Counted from the first letter of the stretch, positions 1 through 9,479 are shown. The stretch: 42,650 bases of DNA from JBKEDS01 sp047975545 (GCA_047975545.1 JBKEDS010000033.1:1-42650); one strand, 5' to 3'. The notes: a model not told the origin generated them from the sequence alone. Program-made: numbers and translations.

Positions 1-993
1 ACCATTAAAGCCGAATCCAGACGTTTAATGCTGAACCAACTCAAACTAAACGAAAAGGAAACTAAAAACGTTTCATTCACCATAAACGTTAGAACCCCTG
101 AAATTACCAACAACAACCGCATTAAAATAAAGGATCGCGATAAAAACCAGCTTAACTGGGACAACAAACTTACTTTAGAATTTTTGGGCACGCCCATTAT
201 TAAAAGTATAACCATAACGCCTGTACCACATGTAAAAACTATTTTCTTGGCCGGCGACTCTACGGTTACCGATCAAGATGTAGAACCTTGGGCCTCTTGG
301 GGGCAGTTTATTACCAATTACTTTACCCATGATGTTGCTGTTGCTAATTATGCAGAATCGGGTTCGTCACTTCCTGCCTTTAAAGGAGCCTTACGACTAG
401 AAAAAATAGTAAATACCATGAAAGCGGGCGATTACCTGGTGATAGAGTTTGGCCATAATGACGAAAAGATTAAAGGCGAGGGTAATGGCGCTTGGGGGCT
501 TTATACAAACTTATTAAAAGACTTTATAACTACCTTTCGTGATAAAGGCGGTAAGGTCATACTGGCAACTCCTACCGAAAGGCGTCATTTTGATACCAAC
601 GGTACCTTAAAACACACGCACGGCGATTTTCCTGAGGCCATGCGCAAAGTAGCTTCAGATTTGGATGTGCCACTTATCGATTTAACCCAAATGACCCGTA
701 CCATGTACGAAAGTTGGGGCACGACTGCTTCTAAACATGCCTTTGTGCACTACCCGGCCAATACATTCCCGGGCCAAACAGAGCCCCTTGAAGACAATAC
801 GCATTTTAACGGCTTTGGGGCCAACGAAATAGCGAAGTGCGTTGTTAAAGGCCTTAAAGACCTTAACCTAGATATTGCCAAATACCTTAGGGATACCGCA
901 CCTAACTACAATCCTACAAACCCCGATGGGTTTAGTGATTGGACACTTCCCATGAGCACGCGATTTGAAAGTAAAAAACCAGACGGTAATTAA
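1..993 (+). CDS. Rhamnogalacturonan acetylesterase-like SGNH hydrolase (CE12 type), 5' end cut
   Basis: Secreted or surface esterase expected to remove acetyl groups from the rhamnogalacturonan backbone. The frame is open to the window edge, so the start lies upstream; the first in-frame ATG at 28 is internal. About 80 residues of beta-strand-rich sequence precede the catalytic domain, resembling the accessory domain of some CE12 proteins. The SGNH blocks are clear: FLAGDSTV with the nucleophile Ser at codon 87, then SWGQF, EFGHND, and DNTHF carrying the Asp/His pair. The downstream GH2 gene starts 5 nt after the stop, so the two are almost certainly co-transcribed. The family call is firm. 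The exact ester substrate is inferred from the GH28/GH105/GH106 context. Confidence 0.85.
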   Translation, partial: TIKAESRRLMLNQLKLNEKETKNVSFTINVRTPEITNNNRIKIKDRDKNQLNWDNKLTLEFLGTPIIKSITITPVPHVKTIFLAGDSTVTDQDVEPWASWGQFITNYFTHDVAVANYAESGSSLPAFKGALRLEKIVNTMKAGDYLVIEFGHNDEKIKGEGNGAWGLYTNLLKDFITTFRDKGGKVILATPTERRHFDTNGTLKHTHGDFPEAMRKVASDLDVPLIDLTQMTRTMYESWGTTASKHAFVHYPANTFPGQTEPLEDNTHFNGFGANEIAKCVVKGLKDLNLDIAKYLRDTAPNYNPTNPDGFSDWTLPMSTRFESKKPDGN

Positions 994-998
994 ACACT

Positions 999-3851
999 AT
1001 GATACAGAAACACTTAAGCATCCTCATTACATTTTTAATAGGTATGAACCTAATAGGGTTCTCACAGGAAACCGAAAAAATATACCTTTCAGGCCAAGAT
1101 TTTAAACATCCCGTAACTTGGGAATTTATGTGTACCGATGGCCGTAACAGCAATGTATGGACTACCATTAATGTCCCCTCCAATTGGGAGCTGGAAGGCT
1201 TTGGGGAGTACACCTATGGCAGATGGTACAAAGAATTAAACCAAACGGAACCTAGTAAGGAAGAAGGCTTTTACAAGTACAGGTTTAACATGCCCGCTCA
1301 TTATAAAGGTAAAAACATTACCATTGTTTTTGGTGGAGCCATGACCGATACCGAAGTAAAAATAAACGGCAAGCTGGCCGGAGCGATCCATCAAGGCGGT
1401 TTTTATGAGTTTAGGTACAACATTACCTCCCTAATAACATACGGACAAGAGAATTTATTAGAAGTGCACGTCTCAAAACATTCTAGTAACAACACCGTAA
1501 ACAACGCCGAGCGTAAAACCGATTGGTGGCTTTTTGGTGGTATCTATCGGCCTGTTTGGTTAGAGGTAACTCCTAGCAGCTATATAGAACACGTAGCGGT
1601 AGATGCCAAAATGGACGGATCTTTACAAGCCGATATCAATCTTGTGAATATTCCTAAAAACGCAACTCTAGAGGCCAGCATAAGCCCTGTTGGTGGTACA
1701 GAAACCTTTAAGGCATTTTCATTTCCTGTAAACAGAAATGACGCATTTAAGAGTATTAAAGCCCAATGGAATGGAGTTAATACTTGGGATCCGGAATCCC
1801 CAAACCTATACGATCTGAACCTAACCTTAAAAGAGGGCGATAAAGATTTGCACACCTACAAGACCCGCATAGGATTTAGAACCTTAGAATTCCTTAAAAA
1901 GGATGGTATTTATGTGAATGGGAAAAAAATAATCATGAAAGGTATTAACAGGCATTCCATTTGGCCAGAATCTGGCAGAAGCACCGATAAGGACATCAGC
2001 ATTTTAGATGTAAACCTGCTAAAGGATATGAATATGAATGCCGTACGGTTTCACTACCCGCCTGATGATCATTTTCTGGAAGTCTGCGATTCCTTAGGGC
2101 TTTTTGTACTTAACGAATTAGCGGGCTGGCAAAATGGATACGACACTAAAACGGGCACCAACCTTATTAAGGAAACCGTACAAAGGGACGTCAACCATCC
2201 ATCGGTTATCATTTGGGACCATGGCAACGAAGGGGGCTGGAACTATGAGATAGATCACGTTTTTCATCAATACGACCCCCAAAAACGAATTGTGATTCAT
2301 CCCTGGGCCGATTTTAATGGCTGGGATGCCCACCACTACCCCACTTATTTAACCGGAATGCACCGTTTTAATAACGGCGAAAATGTGTTTTTTCCTACCG
2401 AATTCATGCATGGCACTTACGATAATGGAATCGGTGCCGGATTAGAGGATTTTTGGAAACGCTATAAAGAAAGTCCGTTGTTTGCCGGTGGGTTTATTTG
2501 GGCTATGTTAGACGAAGCCGTTTTACGAACCGACTGGACGGGAGACGAAAAATACGACTCTAAGGGCAACTTAGCGGCCGATGGCGTGCTTGGGCCCCAC
2601 CGAGAAAAGGAAGGCAGTTTTTTTACCTTAAAGGAAGTTTGGGCACCCATTCAGTTTCAACCCAAAATGGTCACCTCGAAATTTGACGGGTCGTTCCTTA
2701 TCACAAACGATTACATCTATACCAATCTCAACGCGTGTAAAATGGAATACCGGGTACTCAAGGCCAACAATAATAGTCTTTACAATAACGATAAAGCAGA
2801 AGTGATTGCTTCCAACCCCATTACCTTAGAAAGCATAGAGCCCGGTGAGACCAGAAAAGTCGGTTTTCAATTACCCGAGAATTTCTTTGAAGGCGATTGG
2901 CTAGAGATCACCGCTCATGACCCATACGGAAGGGCAATCTATACGTGGTCCTGGCCCATTCACAGAGCTTCTTACCTAGCAACTAAATTAATACCTAAGA
3001 GAACCCAAACCAAAGTAGCTACGGCCACCAAAACCAACAACCATATTGTTTTAAGCAGCCATGCTCTTAGCATTACGTTCGATACGCTTTCAGGCGAAAT
3101 AATTAGTATAAAAAATAGCCGCGGGGACGTTCCCTTCAACAAGGGACCAAAACCTGTAGGCATGAAAGCCGTTGTTAAAAGCGCAACGATTGAGCAAACT
3201 AACGACGCAGCCATAGGTGTTTTTAACTATGCTGGCGGTATCCACGCTATTAAATGGATTTTATTTAACGATGGAAGATTAAAGATGGACATGATCTTAC
3301 TAAAGGATGCTGGGAGAAACAGCGGATTTGACGGTGCTGCCTTTGAAGACAACATCAACCAGTTTGGTATTACCTTTGAGTATCCCGAAGAGGGTGTTGA
3401 GTCTATTAAATGGCTTGGCAACGGGCCTTACCACGTCTGGAAAAACCGTATAAAAGGCACCACCTTTGGCCTTTGGGAAAAAGATTACAACAACACTATT
3501 ACAGGGGAAAGCTTTGAGAATTTAGTCTATCCGGAGTTTAAAGGATACCATGCCAACTTTATAGCGGCCAATCTTAAGTCTGAAAAAGGTGCTATCCGGT
3601 TTTTTAGCGAGAACGACCACCTGTTTTTAAGGCTGTTTACTCCCGATCTCCCAAAAAAGGCCGTATCGCAAGTATCCCCACAGCCAAGGTTTCCAGAAGG
3701 CAACCTTTCGTTTATGTACGAAATACCGGCTATGAGATCGTTTAAGCCCATTGAACACCATGGCCCCAACAGCCAGCCTACCAATATTAGGATTAAAAGT
3801 GGCGACGATGGCATACCCATGACACTCTGGTTCGATTTTAGGGATTATTAG
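999..3851 (+). CDS. GH2 glycoside hydrolase, LacZ-like architecture (copy 1)
   Basis: Predicted secreted exo-glycosidase, probably a beta-galactosidase or beta-glucuronidase acting on side chains. It has a signal peptide (about residues 1-22), a sugar-binding jelly roll (about 25-200), an Ig-like domain, a TIM barrel (about 305-590) and a C-terminal Bgal_small_N-like domain containing WLGNGPYHVWKNR. The acid/base is Glu411 in WDHGNEGG and the nucleophile is Glu468 in FPTEFMH. The 950-residue length suits the family. It is a clear paralogue of the GH2 at 11231-14065 (944 aa), with similar spacing around the catalytic residues. Oddity: it reads AVRFHYPP where the paralogue has AVRTSHYPP, a one-codon loss in a conserved barrel motif. 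It starts 5 nt after the CE12 gene. Substrate specificity cannot be read from the sequence. Confidence 0.93.
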   Translation: MIQKHLSILITFLIGMNLIGFSQETEKIYLSGQDFKHPVTWEFMCTDGRNSNVWTTINVPSNWELEGFGEYTYGRWYKELNQTEPSKEEGFYKYRFNMPAHYKGKNITIVFGGAMTDTEVKINGKLAGAIHQGGFYEFRYNITSLITYGQENLLEVHVSKHSSNNTVNNAERKTDWWLFGGIYRPVWLEVTPSSYIEHVAVDAKMDGSLQADINLVNIPKNATLEASISPVGGTETFKAFSFPVNRNDAFKSIKAQWNGVNTWDPESPNLYDLNLTLKEGDKDLHTYKTRIGFRTLEFLKKDGIYVNGKKIIMKGINRHSIWPESGRSTDKDISILDVNLLKDMNMNAVRFHYPPDDHFLEVCDSLGLFVLNELAGWQNGYDTKTGTNLIKETVQRDVNHPSVIIWDHGNEGGWNYEIDHVFHQYDPQKRIVIHPWADFNGWDAHHYPTYLTGMHRFNNGENVFFPTEFMHGTYDNGIGAGLEDFWKRYKESPLFAGGFIWAMLDEAVLRTDWTGDEKYDSKGNLAADGVLGPHREKEGSFFTLKEVWAPIQFQPKMVTSKFDGSFLITNDYIYTNLNACKMEYRVLKANNNSLYNNDKAEVIASNPITLESIEPGETRKVGFQLPENFFEGDWLEITAHDPYGRAIYTWSWPIHRASYLATKLIPKRTQTKVATATKTNNHIVLSSHALSITFDTLSGEIISIKNSRGDVPFNKGPKPVGMKAVVKSATIEQTNDAAIGVFNYAGGIHAIKWILFNDGRLKMDMILLKDAGRNSGFDGAAFEDNINQFGITFEYPEEGVESIKWLGNGPYHVWKNRIKGTTFGLWEKDYNNTITGESFENLVYPEFKGYHANFIAANLKSEKGAIRFFSENDHLFLRLFTPDLPKKAVSQVSPQPRFPEGNLSFMYEIPAMRSFKPIEHHGPNSQPTNIRIKSGDDGIPMTLWFDFRDY

Positions 3852-3907
3852 TTTTAACACCGTAAAACAAAAATTTAACAAAAAAAGGAGATGTTTTTTA
3901 TCTAAAA

Positions 3908-3952
3908 GCAGGTAAGTACAGGATAATTTACTGCTTTATAGTGGGTAATTTG
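3908..3952 (+). promoter_or_regulatory. Operator A with -7-like element upstream of susC1
   Basis: Half-sites GCAGGT (3908) and ACAGGA (3918) lie 10 bp apart. TAATTTG starts at 3946, 28 bp after the start of the second half-site. The same geometry precedes four other units in this window. The 10-bp phasing suits an AraC-type DNA-binding domain, as found in hybrid two-component PUL regulators; that link is inference. Confidence 0.55.
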
Positions 3953-3989
3953 GTCTAATTGGATATAGGACTATTCATTAACATTCTAA

Positions 3990-4012
3990 TTATTAACAAT
4001 AAACCCAATTTT
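3990..4012 (+). promoter_or_regulatory. Conserved susC leader, copy 1
   Basis: These 23 nt directly before the susC1 ATG begin TTATTAACAA and end CCAATTTT. Leaders of the same length and nearly the same sequence sit before susC2 and susC3. There is no Shine-Dalgarno-like sequence. It may act as a translation enhancer or a small-RNA target, which is inference. Confidence 0.5.
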
Positions 4013-7000
4013 ATGAAACAATCCCTTTTAAAATACTGTATCTGTATTTCCTTCTTGTTAATTGGTTTTTTGGCGACAGGCCAAGAAAAAACCATTACAG
4101 GAAATATAAAAGATGTAAGCGGTATACCTCTTCCTGGGGTTAGTGTCTTAATAAAAGGCACATCAACAGGTGTTCAAACAGACTTTGACGGTAATTTTAC
4201 CCTACAGTCTAATGTTGGCGATGTTCTGGTGATTTCTTACATAGGAATGAGAACCATAGAAATTACGGTAGACTCAAGGTCTAACTACGATGTGGTGTTA
4301 GAAGAAGACGTAGCCCAGTTAGACGAAGTTGTAGTGGTGGGTTATGGTACCCAAAAGAAATCTGATGTAACGGGGGCCATGTCTAGCGTAGATGCCGAAG
4401 AGCTTATGACCTTACCGGTAAATAACGCTTTTGAGGCCTTACAAGGTAAAGCGGCCGGTGTAGACATCACCACGAACCAACGTCCGGGTACGGTAGGATC
4501 TATTCGTATTCGGGGTAATAGGTCGTTAACAGCCAGCAACTCCCCTCTTTTTGTGGTAGATGGCGTTCCCTTATTATCATCGTCTGCAATCGAAACCATT
4601 AACCCAAGAGATATTGAATCTATAGATGTGCTTAAAGACGCTTCTGCAACGGCCATTTATGGCTCTAGGGGTGCCAACGGGGTTATTATTGTAACCACAA
4701 AGCAGGGTAAAGTGGGACAGTTCCGGTTAAATTATTCGGGAACCGTCACCACCTCTACCATCGTAGATAGAGCCCCATCAATGAGTGCGGCAGACTTTAT
4801 AGAATTTCGTCGTTGGGCGGCCTATAACCTAGATCCCAATACTTACGCACATCCCAATTCCCCTACCCTAGAAAATGATACGTTAATTTTTGACAGTCCA
4901 TTAGATGGGCAAACCTCTAGAGACAATGTATTAAGTGGGTGGGCTAACGGCAGCTGGAATCCGTCTTTGGTAACCAATACCGATTGGACCGATTTTGTAA
5001 CCCAAACCGCCATTACCAGTGAGCACACCATTAGTGCCAGTGGCGGTACGGAAAAAATGAGGGCCTACGGGTCGTTTGGCTACCTAAGCAACGAAGGGAC
5101 CCAAAAGGGACAATACTACGACCGTTATACGGCCAAACTGAGTGCCAACCTAAAACCGGTAGAATGGTTTACCTTAGATGGTAACTTAAACCTGTCCTGG
5201 AGCGAACAGGATTTCGGAATGTCTACATTAGGAGGTCGTAGCGGTTCGGTACCTAACGCCATTTACGGGGCTGCCAAGTCTGTTTACAACATGGCCGTAC
5301 CTTATGACAGCGAAGGAAATCTCGTTATCAACCCAGGAGGGGAAAACACCATTTTTACCATTATGGATGAATGGAAAAAAAGTACCCAATTGTCGCAAAC
5401 CATGCGGGCATTAGGTAGTTTCTCTGCCACTTTTGATGTAGGCAAGCTCTGGGAACCACTAGACGGGCTGAGCTATAAGCTTAGCTTTGGGCCCGACTTT
5501 CGCCACTGGAGAGAAGGCGTTTATATAGACGGTACCTCATCGCACAGAATCAACTCAGACGGTAGCACAGGCACCAGTTATGCCAGACTTCAAAACCGTC
5601 GTGATTTTTCATGGACCCTAGACAACATGATTACCTATAACAAGACGTTAGCAGAAAAACATGACATAGGTTTAACCTTACTCCAAACGGCATCGTCTTG
5701 GAACATAGAAACGTCTGGTATGTCTGCCAATAATATTCCAAAGCCTTCATTTCTTTGGAACGCTTTTAACGCTATAGACCTCACCAACCCAGACAATAAT
5801 GCCAGTATGGGTTCTGGGCTTACCGAGCGTCAATTAAGCTCTTATATGGTACGTATGAATTATGGTTTTGACGACCGTTATCTGTTAACAGTCTCAGGAC
5901 GTTGGGATGGTGCCTCCCAATTAGCCGAAGGCCATAAATGGGACTTCTTCCCCTCGGCTGCTTTAGCCTGGAGAATAGACCAAGAAGATTTTATGCAGGA
6001 TGTGACTTGGGTAAATAACCTCAAACTGCGTCTTGGCTTCGGTACTACAGGTAACTCAGCAGTAAGCCCTTATGCCACAAAAGGTGATATTGCATCAATA
6101 TTCCTTCCGTTCAACGGCTTATCTAACCAAATTGGGTATACCACTAACGAGCCTTATTATTCTAGGGATCAACTTTCTATGGCCAACCCAGAGTTGGGCT
6201 GGGAAAAAACGACCCAATACAACTTAGGAATCGATTTTGGCTTTCTACGCAACAGGATTAATGGTAGTTTAGAGCTATACAAGTCTTATACAGACGATCT
6301 TTTAATGTCGGTTAACATTCCAACCCTAACAGGATTCCCTTCAACCTTTGCCAACATTGGCAAGACCAATAACCGTGGGGTGGAACTCACCTTAAATGTG
6401 GTTCCGGTCGAGACCGCTTCAGGCTTTATATGGGACACTAACATTAATGTGGCCTGGCAAAAAGATGAAATTGAAGAGTTGGCCTATGGCAAAAACGACA
6501 TGATTGACAATGCTTGGTTTATAGGCCGATCTATTGGTGTTTACTACGGATACGACAACGAGGGCATCTGGCAGGATACTCCCGAAGACCAAGCCGAAAT
6601 GGCCCTGTGGAACGCCAATGGTTATGATTTTACTCCCGGAAATGTAAGACCTAAGGACCAAAACGGCGATTATGATATGACCACAGAAGATCGGGTTATT
6701 TTAGGCAATAGCAACCCACGATGGACCATGGGATGGAACAACACCTTTCTTTACAAAGGGTTAGAACTTACAATCAACACCTATTCCCGTTTAGGCTATA
6801 CAGCGTCATTAGGCGGCTATGCCATGACTGCCCATAGCAACCAGCAAGATGTAGGTTACTGGACTCCAGACAACACAAATGCCGAATTCCAAAAACCTAT
6901 TTTAGGACAGGCAACCTCTGGGTCGCAAGATGATTTTTCAGGACTACTGGGTTACACAAAGGCCGGTTTTGTAAGAATCAGGAACATCTCCTTAGGCTAT

Positions 7001-7168
7001 AACTTTACAGACACCTTCTGTGAAAAATATGGGTTAAATAATTTAAAAATTTATGCCCAGGCCATTAACCCTGGCAGCATCTACCAAGCTGTTGATTGGT
7101 ATGATTTTGATGTGAACTCCTCAATATTCAACCGTAGCTTTGCGCTTGGAATTGACATAGGTATCTAG
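4013..7168 (+). CDS. SusC-like TonB-dependent receptor 1
   Basis: Outer-membrane transporter that imports oligosaccharides with its SusD partner, energised by TonB. I chose the ATG at 4013 because it gives a proper signal peptide (MKQSLLKYC...LATGQ), although an in-frame ATG exists at 3959. The mature protein starts with a carboxypeptidase-D-like domain (KTITGNIKDVSGIPLPGVSV...TDFDGNF, about 22-105). A plug domain follows (VVVVGYGTQKKSDVTGA through DASATAIYGSRGANGV, about 108-230), then a long beta barrel; total 1051 aa. The C-terminus is ...GIDIGI, without the terminal Phe seen in the other two SusCs. Plug and barrel resemble SusC3 (32037-37086 block) far more than SusC2. susD1 follows after 36 nt. 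Confidence 0.96.
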   Translation: MKQSLLKYCICISFLLIGFLATGQEKTITGNIKDVSGIPLPGVSVLIKGTSTGVQTDFDGNFTLQSNVGDVLVISYIGMRTIEITVDSRSNYDVVLEEDVAQLDEVVVVGYGTQKKSDVTGAMSSVDAEELMTLPVNNAFEALQGKAAGVDITTNQRPGTVGSIRIRGNRSLTASNSPLFVVDGVPLLSSSAIETINPRDIESIDVLKDASATAIYGSRGANGVIIVTTKQGKVGQFRLNYSGTVTTSTIVDRAPSMSAADFIEFRRWAAYNLDPNTYAHPNSPTLENDTLIFDSPLDGQTSRDNVLSGWANGSWNPSLVTNTDWTDFVTQTAITSEHTISASGGTEKMRAYGSFGYLSNEGTQKGQYYDRYTAKLSANLKPVEWFTLDGNLNLSWSEQDFGMSTLGGRSGSVPNAIYGAAKSVYNMAVPYDSEGNLVINPGGENTIFTIMDEWKKSTQLSQTMRALGSFSATFDVGKLWEPLDGLSYKLSFGPDFRHWREGVYIDGTSSHRINSDGSTGTSYARLQNRRDFSWTLDNMITYNKTLAEKHDIGLTLLQTASSWNIETSGMSANNIPKPSFLWNAFNAIDLTNPDNNASMGSGLTERQLSSYMVRMNYGFDDRYLLTVSGRWDGASQLAEGHKWDFFPSAALAWRIDQEDFMQDVTWVNNLKLRLGFGTTGNSAVSPYATKGDIASIFLPFNGLSNQIGYTTNEPYYSRDQLSMANPELGWEKTTQYNLGIDFGFLRNRINGSLELYKSYTDDLLMSVNIPTLTGFPSTFANIGKTNNRGVELTLNVVPVETASGFIWDTNINVAWQKDEIEELAYGKNDMIDNAWFIGRSIGVYYGYDNEGIWQDTPEDQAEMALWNANGYDFTPGNVRPKDQNGDYDMTTEDRVILGNSNPRWTMGWNNTFLYKGLELTINTYSRLGYTASLGGYAMTAHSNQQDVGYWTPDNTNAEFQKPILGQATSGSQDDFSGLLGYTKAGFVRIRNISLGYNFTDTFCEKYGLNNLKIYAQAINPGSIYQAVDWYDFDVNSSIFNRSFALGIDIGI

Positions 7169-7204
7169 TAATAAAAATTGCAGTAAGAAAAATAGAAATT
7201 TAAA

Positions 7205-9301
7205 ATGTTACAAATGAAAAACTTAAAATATATAGGTCTCATGGTCATCGTTGGATTATCGATAAACTCCTGTAAGGAAGATTTTCTTGATGAAGAATTG
7301 ACCAATCAATATTCTACAGATTATTTTGAAACCGCCGAAGGGCTCGAAGCCTTAGCTGTTTCGCTTTATGGCAACATACGGTGGCACTTTGGCTACGAGT
7401 GGGCTTATGGCACCACTCTTTATGGTACCGATGAGTTTACCAATGCCAACGACCTTACCAACGAAATGTGGAACACGTACGACAGTCGTTTTGGTCCATT
7501 GGGAGCAACACCTTCAACAGGGGCTGCCAATAATAACGCAACCTCGCCGGCAGCCCTTTGGGACCAGCTGTATTATGGCATCGCTTCGGCCAATACCATA
7601 ATTGCCAATGCCGATTTAATTGATAACGAAGAAGTACGCAACCGTTCTCTAGCACATGCCTATTTTTTGCGCGGGTACAATTATTACCGCCTTACAGCAC
7701 AGTATGGTGGCGTTGTACTGCAAACAGAGCCTGCCGTTGGTGTGGTTCGTAATTTTGTAAGAGCTTCAGAAGAAGCTTGCTGGGAGCAGGTTATTTCAGA
7801 TTTTCGTAATGCTTACGATCATTTTGAAGGCGAAGTATTTACCTACGGAAAAGGCATTACCTGGACCAAGGCTACAGCGGCCCACTTTTTGGCAAAAGCC
7901 TTGTTATTCCGTTCCTCAGAGCGTAATGCCGATTGGAATAGTGCTTATATAGATTCAGACCTCGCCGAAGCCATCGAAGCCTGCTCTTACACCATTGGTG
8001 CCAGAGGGCCCTTAACACCTAATTATAGTGATTTATACGCTAACTGGACCGGTATAGACTGTGAAATAGAAGAACTGGATGAGATACTCATGGCCGCTGG
8101 CCACAACGGGGATGCATCAACTACCGGCCGTTTTGGCAACCGTACCTACAGCTATTTTACGTCCCAGTTTTCAAACTTTTCTGGCGGCTGGGTACGTCGT
8201 GGTGTTTGGATTGGCAGTATGGATTTTCAGCGTTGTCGTCCTACAGAATATACTTATGCAGTATACGATCACGTAAACGATGCCCGTTTGTGGAAAACCT
8301 TTAAAACCGTTTACGGTATTAACAATGTGGTTAATGGCGACTTAGGCCTAGAGCCTGGAGACCCTGGGATTATCATGATTTTAAACAGTAAAGACGATAC
8401 CACTTACGATCGCTACAATTTTGGGGCCTTTGTACAAAATCCAAATTGGACAGACGATGCCGGACGCTTACCAGAGTGGGAAGTTGGCTTACGCCAAACC
8501 ACCACTTCTGGGTCGTTAACAAGTACTCCAGGCCAGTTTGTGCCCAATGTTTCCGTACTGTACCAAAATGGCGAGTATGTTGCTCCTAATTTTAAGAGCC
8601 AACCTATTTGTAATTTCTTTGCTGGCATTAACAAAACCGACGATGGCTCCCGTTTTGCCGAAAGGGGCGATGCCCACCGTGATGTTACCATGGCCCGTTT
8701 GGCAGAAACCTATTTGTTACGTGCCGAATGCTATGCCCGTTTAGGTCAGTATGGAGATGCCATGAACGACATTAATGTGGTTCGCGAAAGAGCACAATGG
8801 AAATCTGGTGAAAACAGATCGTTTTACAGCGACGGATCGCAAGCCTTTGAAAATAATGCCTTAAATACTGGGACTGCTGCCGATAATTATGTGTATTCTA
8901 ACCTTAATATGAATACCTATTATCTATCCAATCCAGATGTAGCGGTTACAACAGATGCCTCTAGCCTATTGCTAACTTCGTTCCCTAACAATTTACCAGA
9001 AGAGGACGAAGCTGTTTTGGCTAGTGTTGGTGCTTCTACCGACTACGAACGCGCCTTGCATTTCATCCTTAACGAGCGTACCCGTGAGTTAATTGGCGAA
9101 TGGCAGCGTTGGGAAACCCTATCTAGAACTGGTACCTTAATTAAAAGAGCCCAAGCGTTTAACCCAGAAGCTACGTTTATCACAGCCAACAAGCATGAGC
9201 TTAGGCCCATCCCACAATCGTTTATTGATGGGTTGTTAAACGATGATGGCAGTAATTTAACAGACGATCAAAAAGCAGCCTGGCAAAACCCTGGTTACTA
9301 A
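7205..9301 (+). CDS. SusD/RagB-family surface glycan-binding lipoprotein 1
   Basis: Extracellular lid lipoprotein that captures glycan for SusC1. A signal peptide ends in the lipobox SINSC with Cys23 as the lipidation site; an alternative start at 7214 (MKNLKYIG) would shorten it by three residues. The SusD signature includes KEDFLDEELT after the lipobox, HAYFLRGYNYYRL (helical TPR region) and the C-terminal block NERTRELIGEWQRWETLSRTG, ending ...WQNPGY. At 698 aa it is long for the family. It pairs with SusC1 and is homologous to SusD3 (GTT.YGTDEF, NERTREL.GEW.RWE are shared). A strong terminator follows. Confidence 0.95.
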   Translation: MLQMKNLKYIGLMVIVGLSINSCKEDFLDEELTNQYSTDYFETAEGLEALAVSLYGNIRWHFGYEWAYGTTLYGTDEFTNANDLTNEMWNTYDSRFGPLGATPSTGAANNNATSPAALWDQLYYGIASANTIIANADLIDNEEVRNRSLAHAYFLRGYNYYRLTAQYGGVVLQTEPAVGVVRNFVRASEEACWEQVISDFRNAYDHFEGEVFTYGKGITWTKATAAHFLAKALLFRSSERNADWNSAYIDSDLAEAIEACSYTIGARGPLTPNYSDLYANWTGIDCEIEELDEILMAAGHNGDASTTGRFGNRTYSYFTSQFSNFSGGWVRRGVWIGSMDFQRCRPTEYTYAVYDHVNDARLWKTFKTVYGINNVVNGDLGLEPGDPGIIMILNSKDDTTYDRYNFGAFVQNPNWTDDAGRLPEWEVGLRQTTTSGSLTSTPGQFVPNVSVLYQNGEYVAPNFKSQPICNFFAGINKTDDGSRFAERGDAHRDVTMARLAETYLLRAECYARLGQYGDAMNDINVVRERAQWKSGENRSFYSDGSQAFENNALNTGTAADNYVYSNLNMNTYYLSNPDVAVTTDASSLLLTSFPNNLPEEDEAVLASVGASTDYERALHFILNERTRELIGEWQRWETLSRTGTLIKRAQAFNPEATFITANKHELRPIPQSFIDGLLNDDGSNLTDDQKAAWQNPGY

Positions 9302-9326
9302 TTTGTATTTTTTAACCATATAAAAA

Positions 9327-9359
9327 AAACGCTGGACATTAAACATCCAGCGTTTTTGT
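9327..9359 (+). terminator. Intrinsic terminator after susD1
   Basis: A perfect 10-bp stem, AAACGCTGGA (9327-9336) with TCCAGCGTTT (9346-9355), encloses a 9-nt loop and runs into TTTT. It lies 26 nt after the susD1 stop, so it closes the susC1-susD1 unit. Confidence 0.88.
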
Positions 9360-9377
9360 TTGTATATAGGTAAGCAA

Positions 9378-9424
9378 GCATGAAGGTGCAGGATGGAAAA
9401 AGAAAAATTTATACGTTTTTTTAC
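9378..9424 (+). promoter_or_regulatory. Operator B with T-rich -7-like element upstream of the double CE12 gene
   Basis: Half-sites GCATGA (9378, degenerate) and GCAGGATGG (9388) lie 10 bp apart. TTTTTTTAC starts at 9416, 28 bp after the second half-site, aligning with TATTTTTAC and TATTTTTAG at two other operators but with T in place of A at position 2. Because a terminator lies just upstream, the following gene needs its own promoter. It is the weakest of the five matches. Confidence 0.42.
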
Positions 9425-9479
9425 GTAAAACATTCGTGACCAAATTTATAATAGCCTATCTAAAACAACACGCATACTC

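Larger units (their letters stand above)
3852..4012 (+). promoter_or_regulatory. Control region of the susC1-susD1 operon
   Basis: This gap separates the GH2 stop from susC1. It holds a weak A/T hairpin right after the stop (GTTTTA...TAAAAC, 3851-3868, no T run). Next come a two-half-site operator (3908-3925), a -7-like TAATTTG (3946-3952) and a 23-nt leader abutting the ATG (3990-4012). A separate promoter for susC1 is therefore likely, although read-through from the GH2 gene is possible because no strong terminator is visible. Confidence 0.6.

Noticed and set aside
3851..3868. Hairpin GTTTTA...TAAAAC just after the GH2 stop
   Set aside because: The stem is only 6 bp, nearly all A/T, with no T run; it is too weak to call a terminator.
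3959..4012. Upstream start for susC1 at 3959
   Set aside because: It would add 18 residues before a perfect signal peptide and would swallow the conserved leader seen before all three susC genes.
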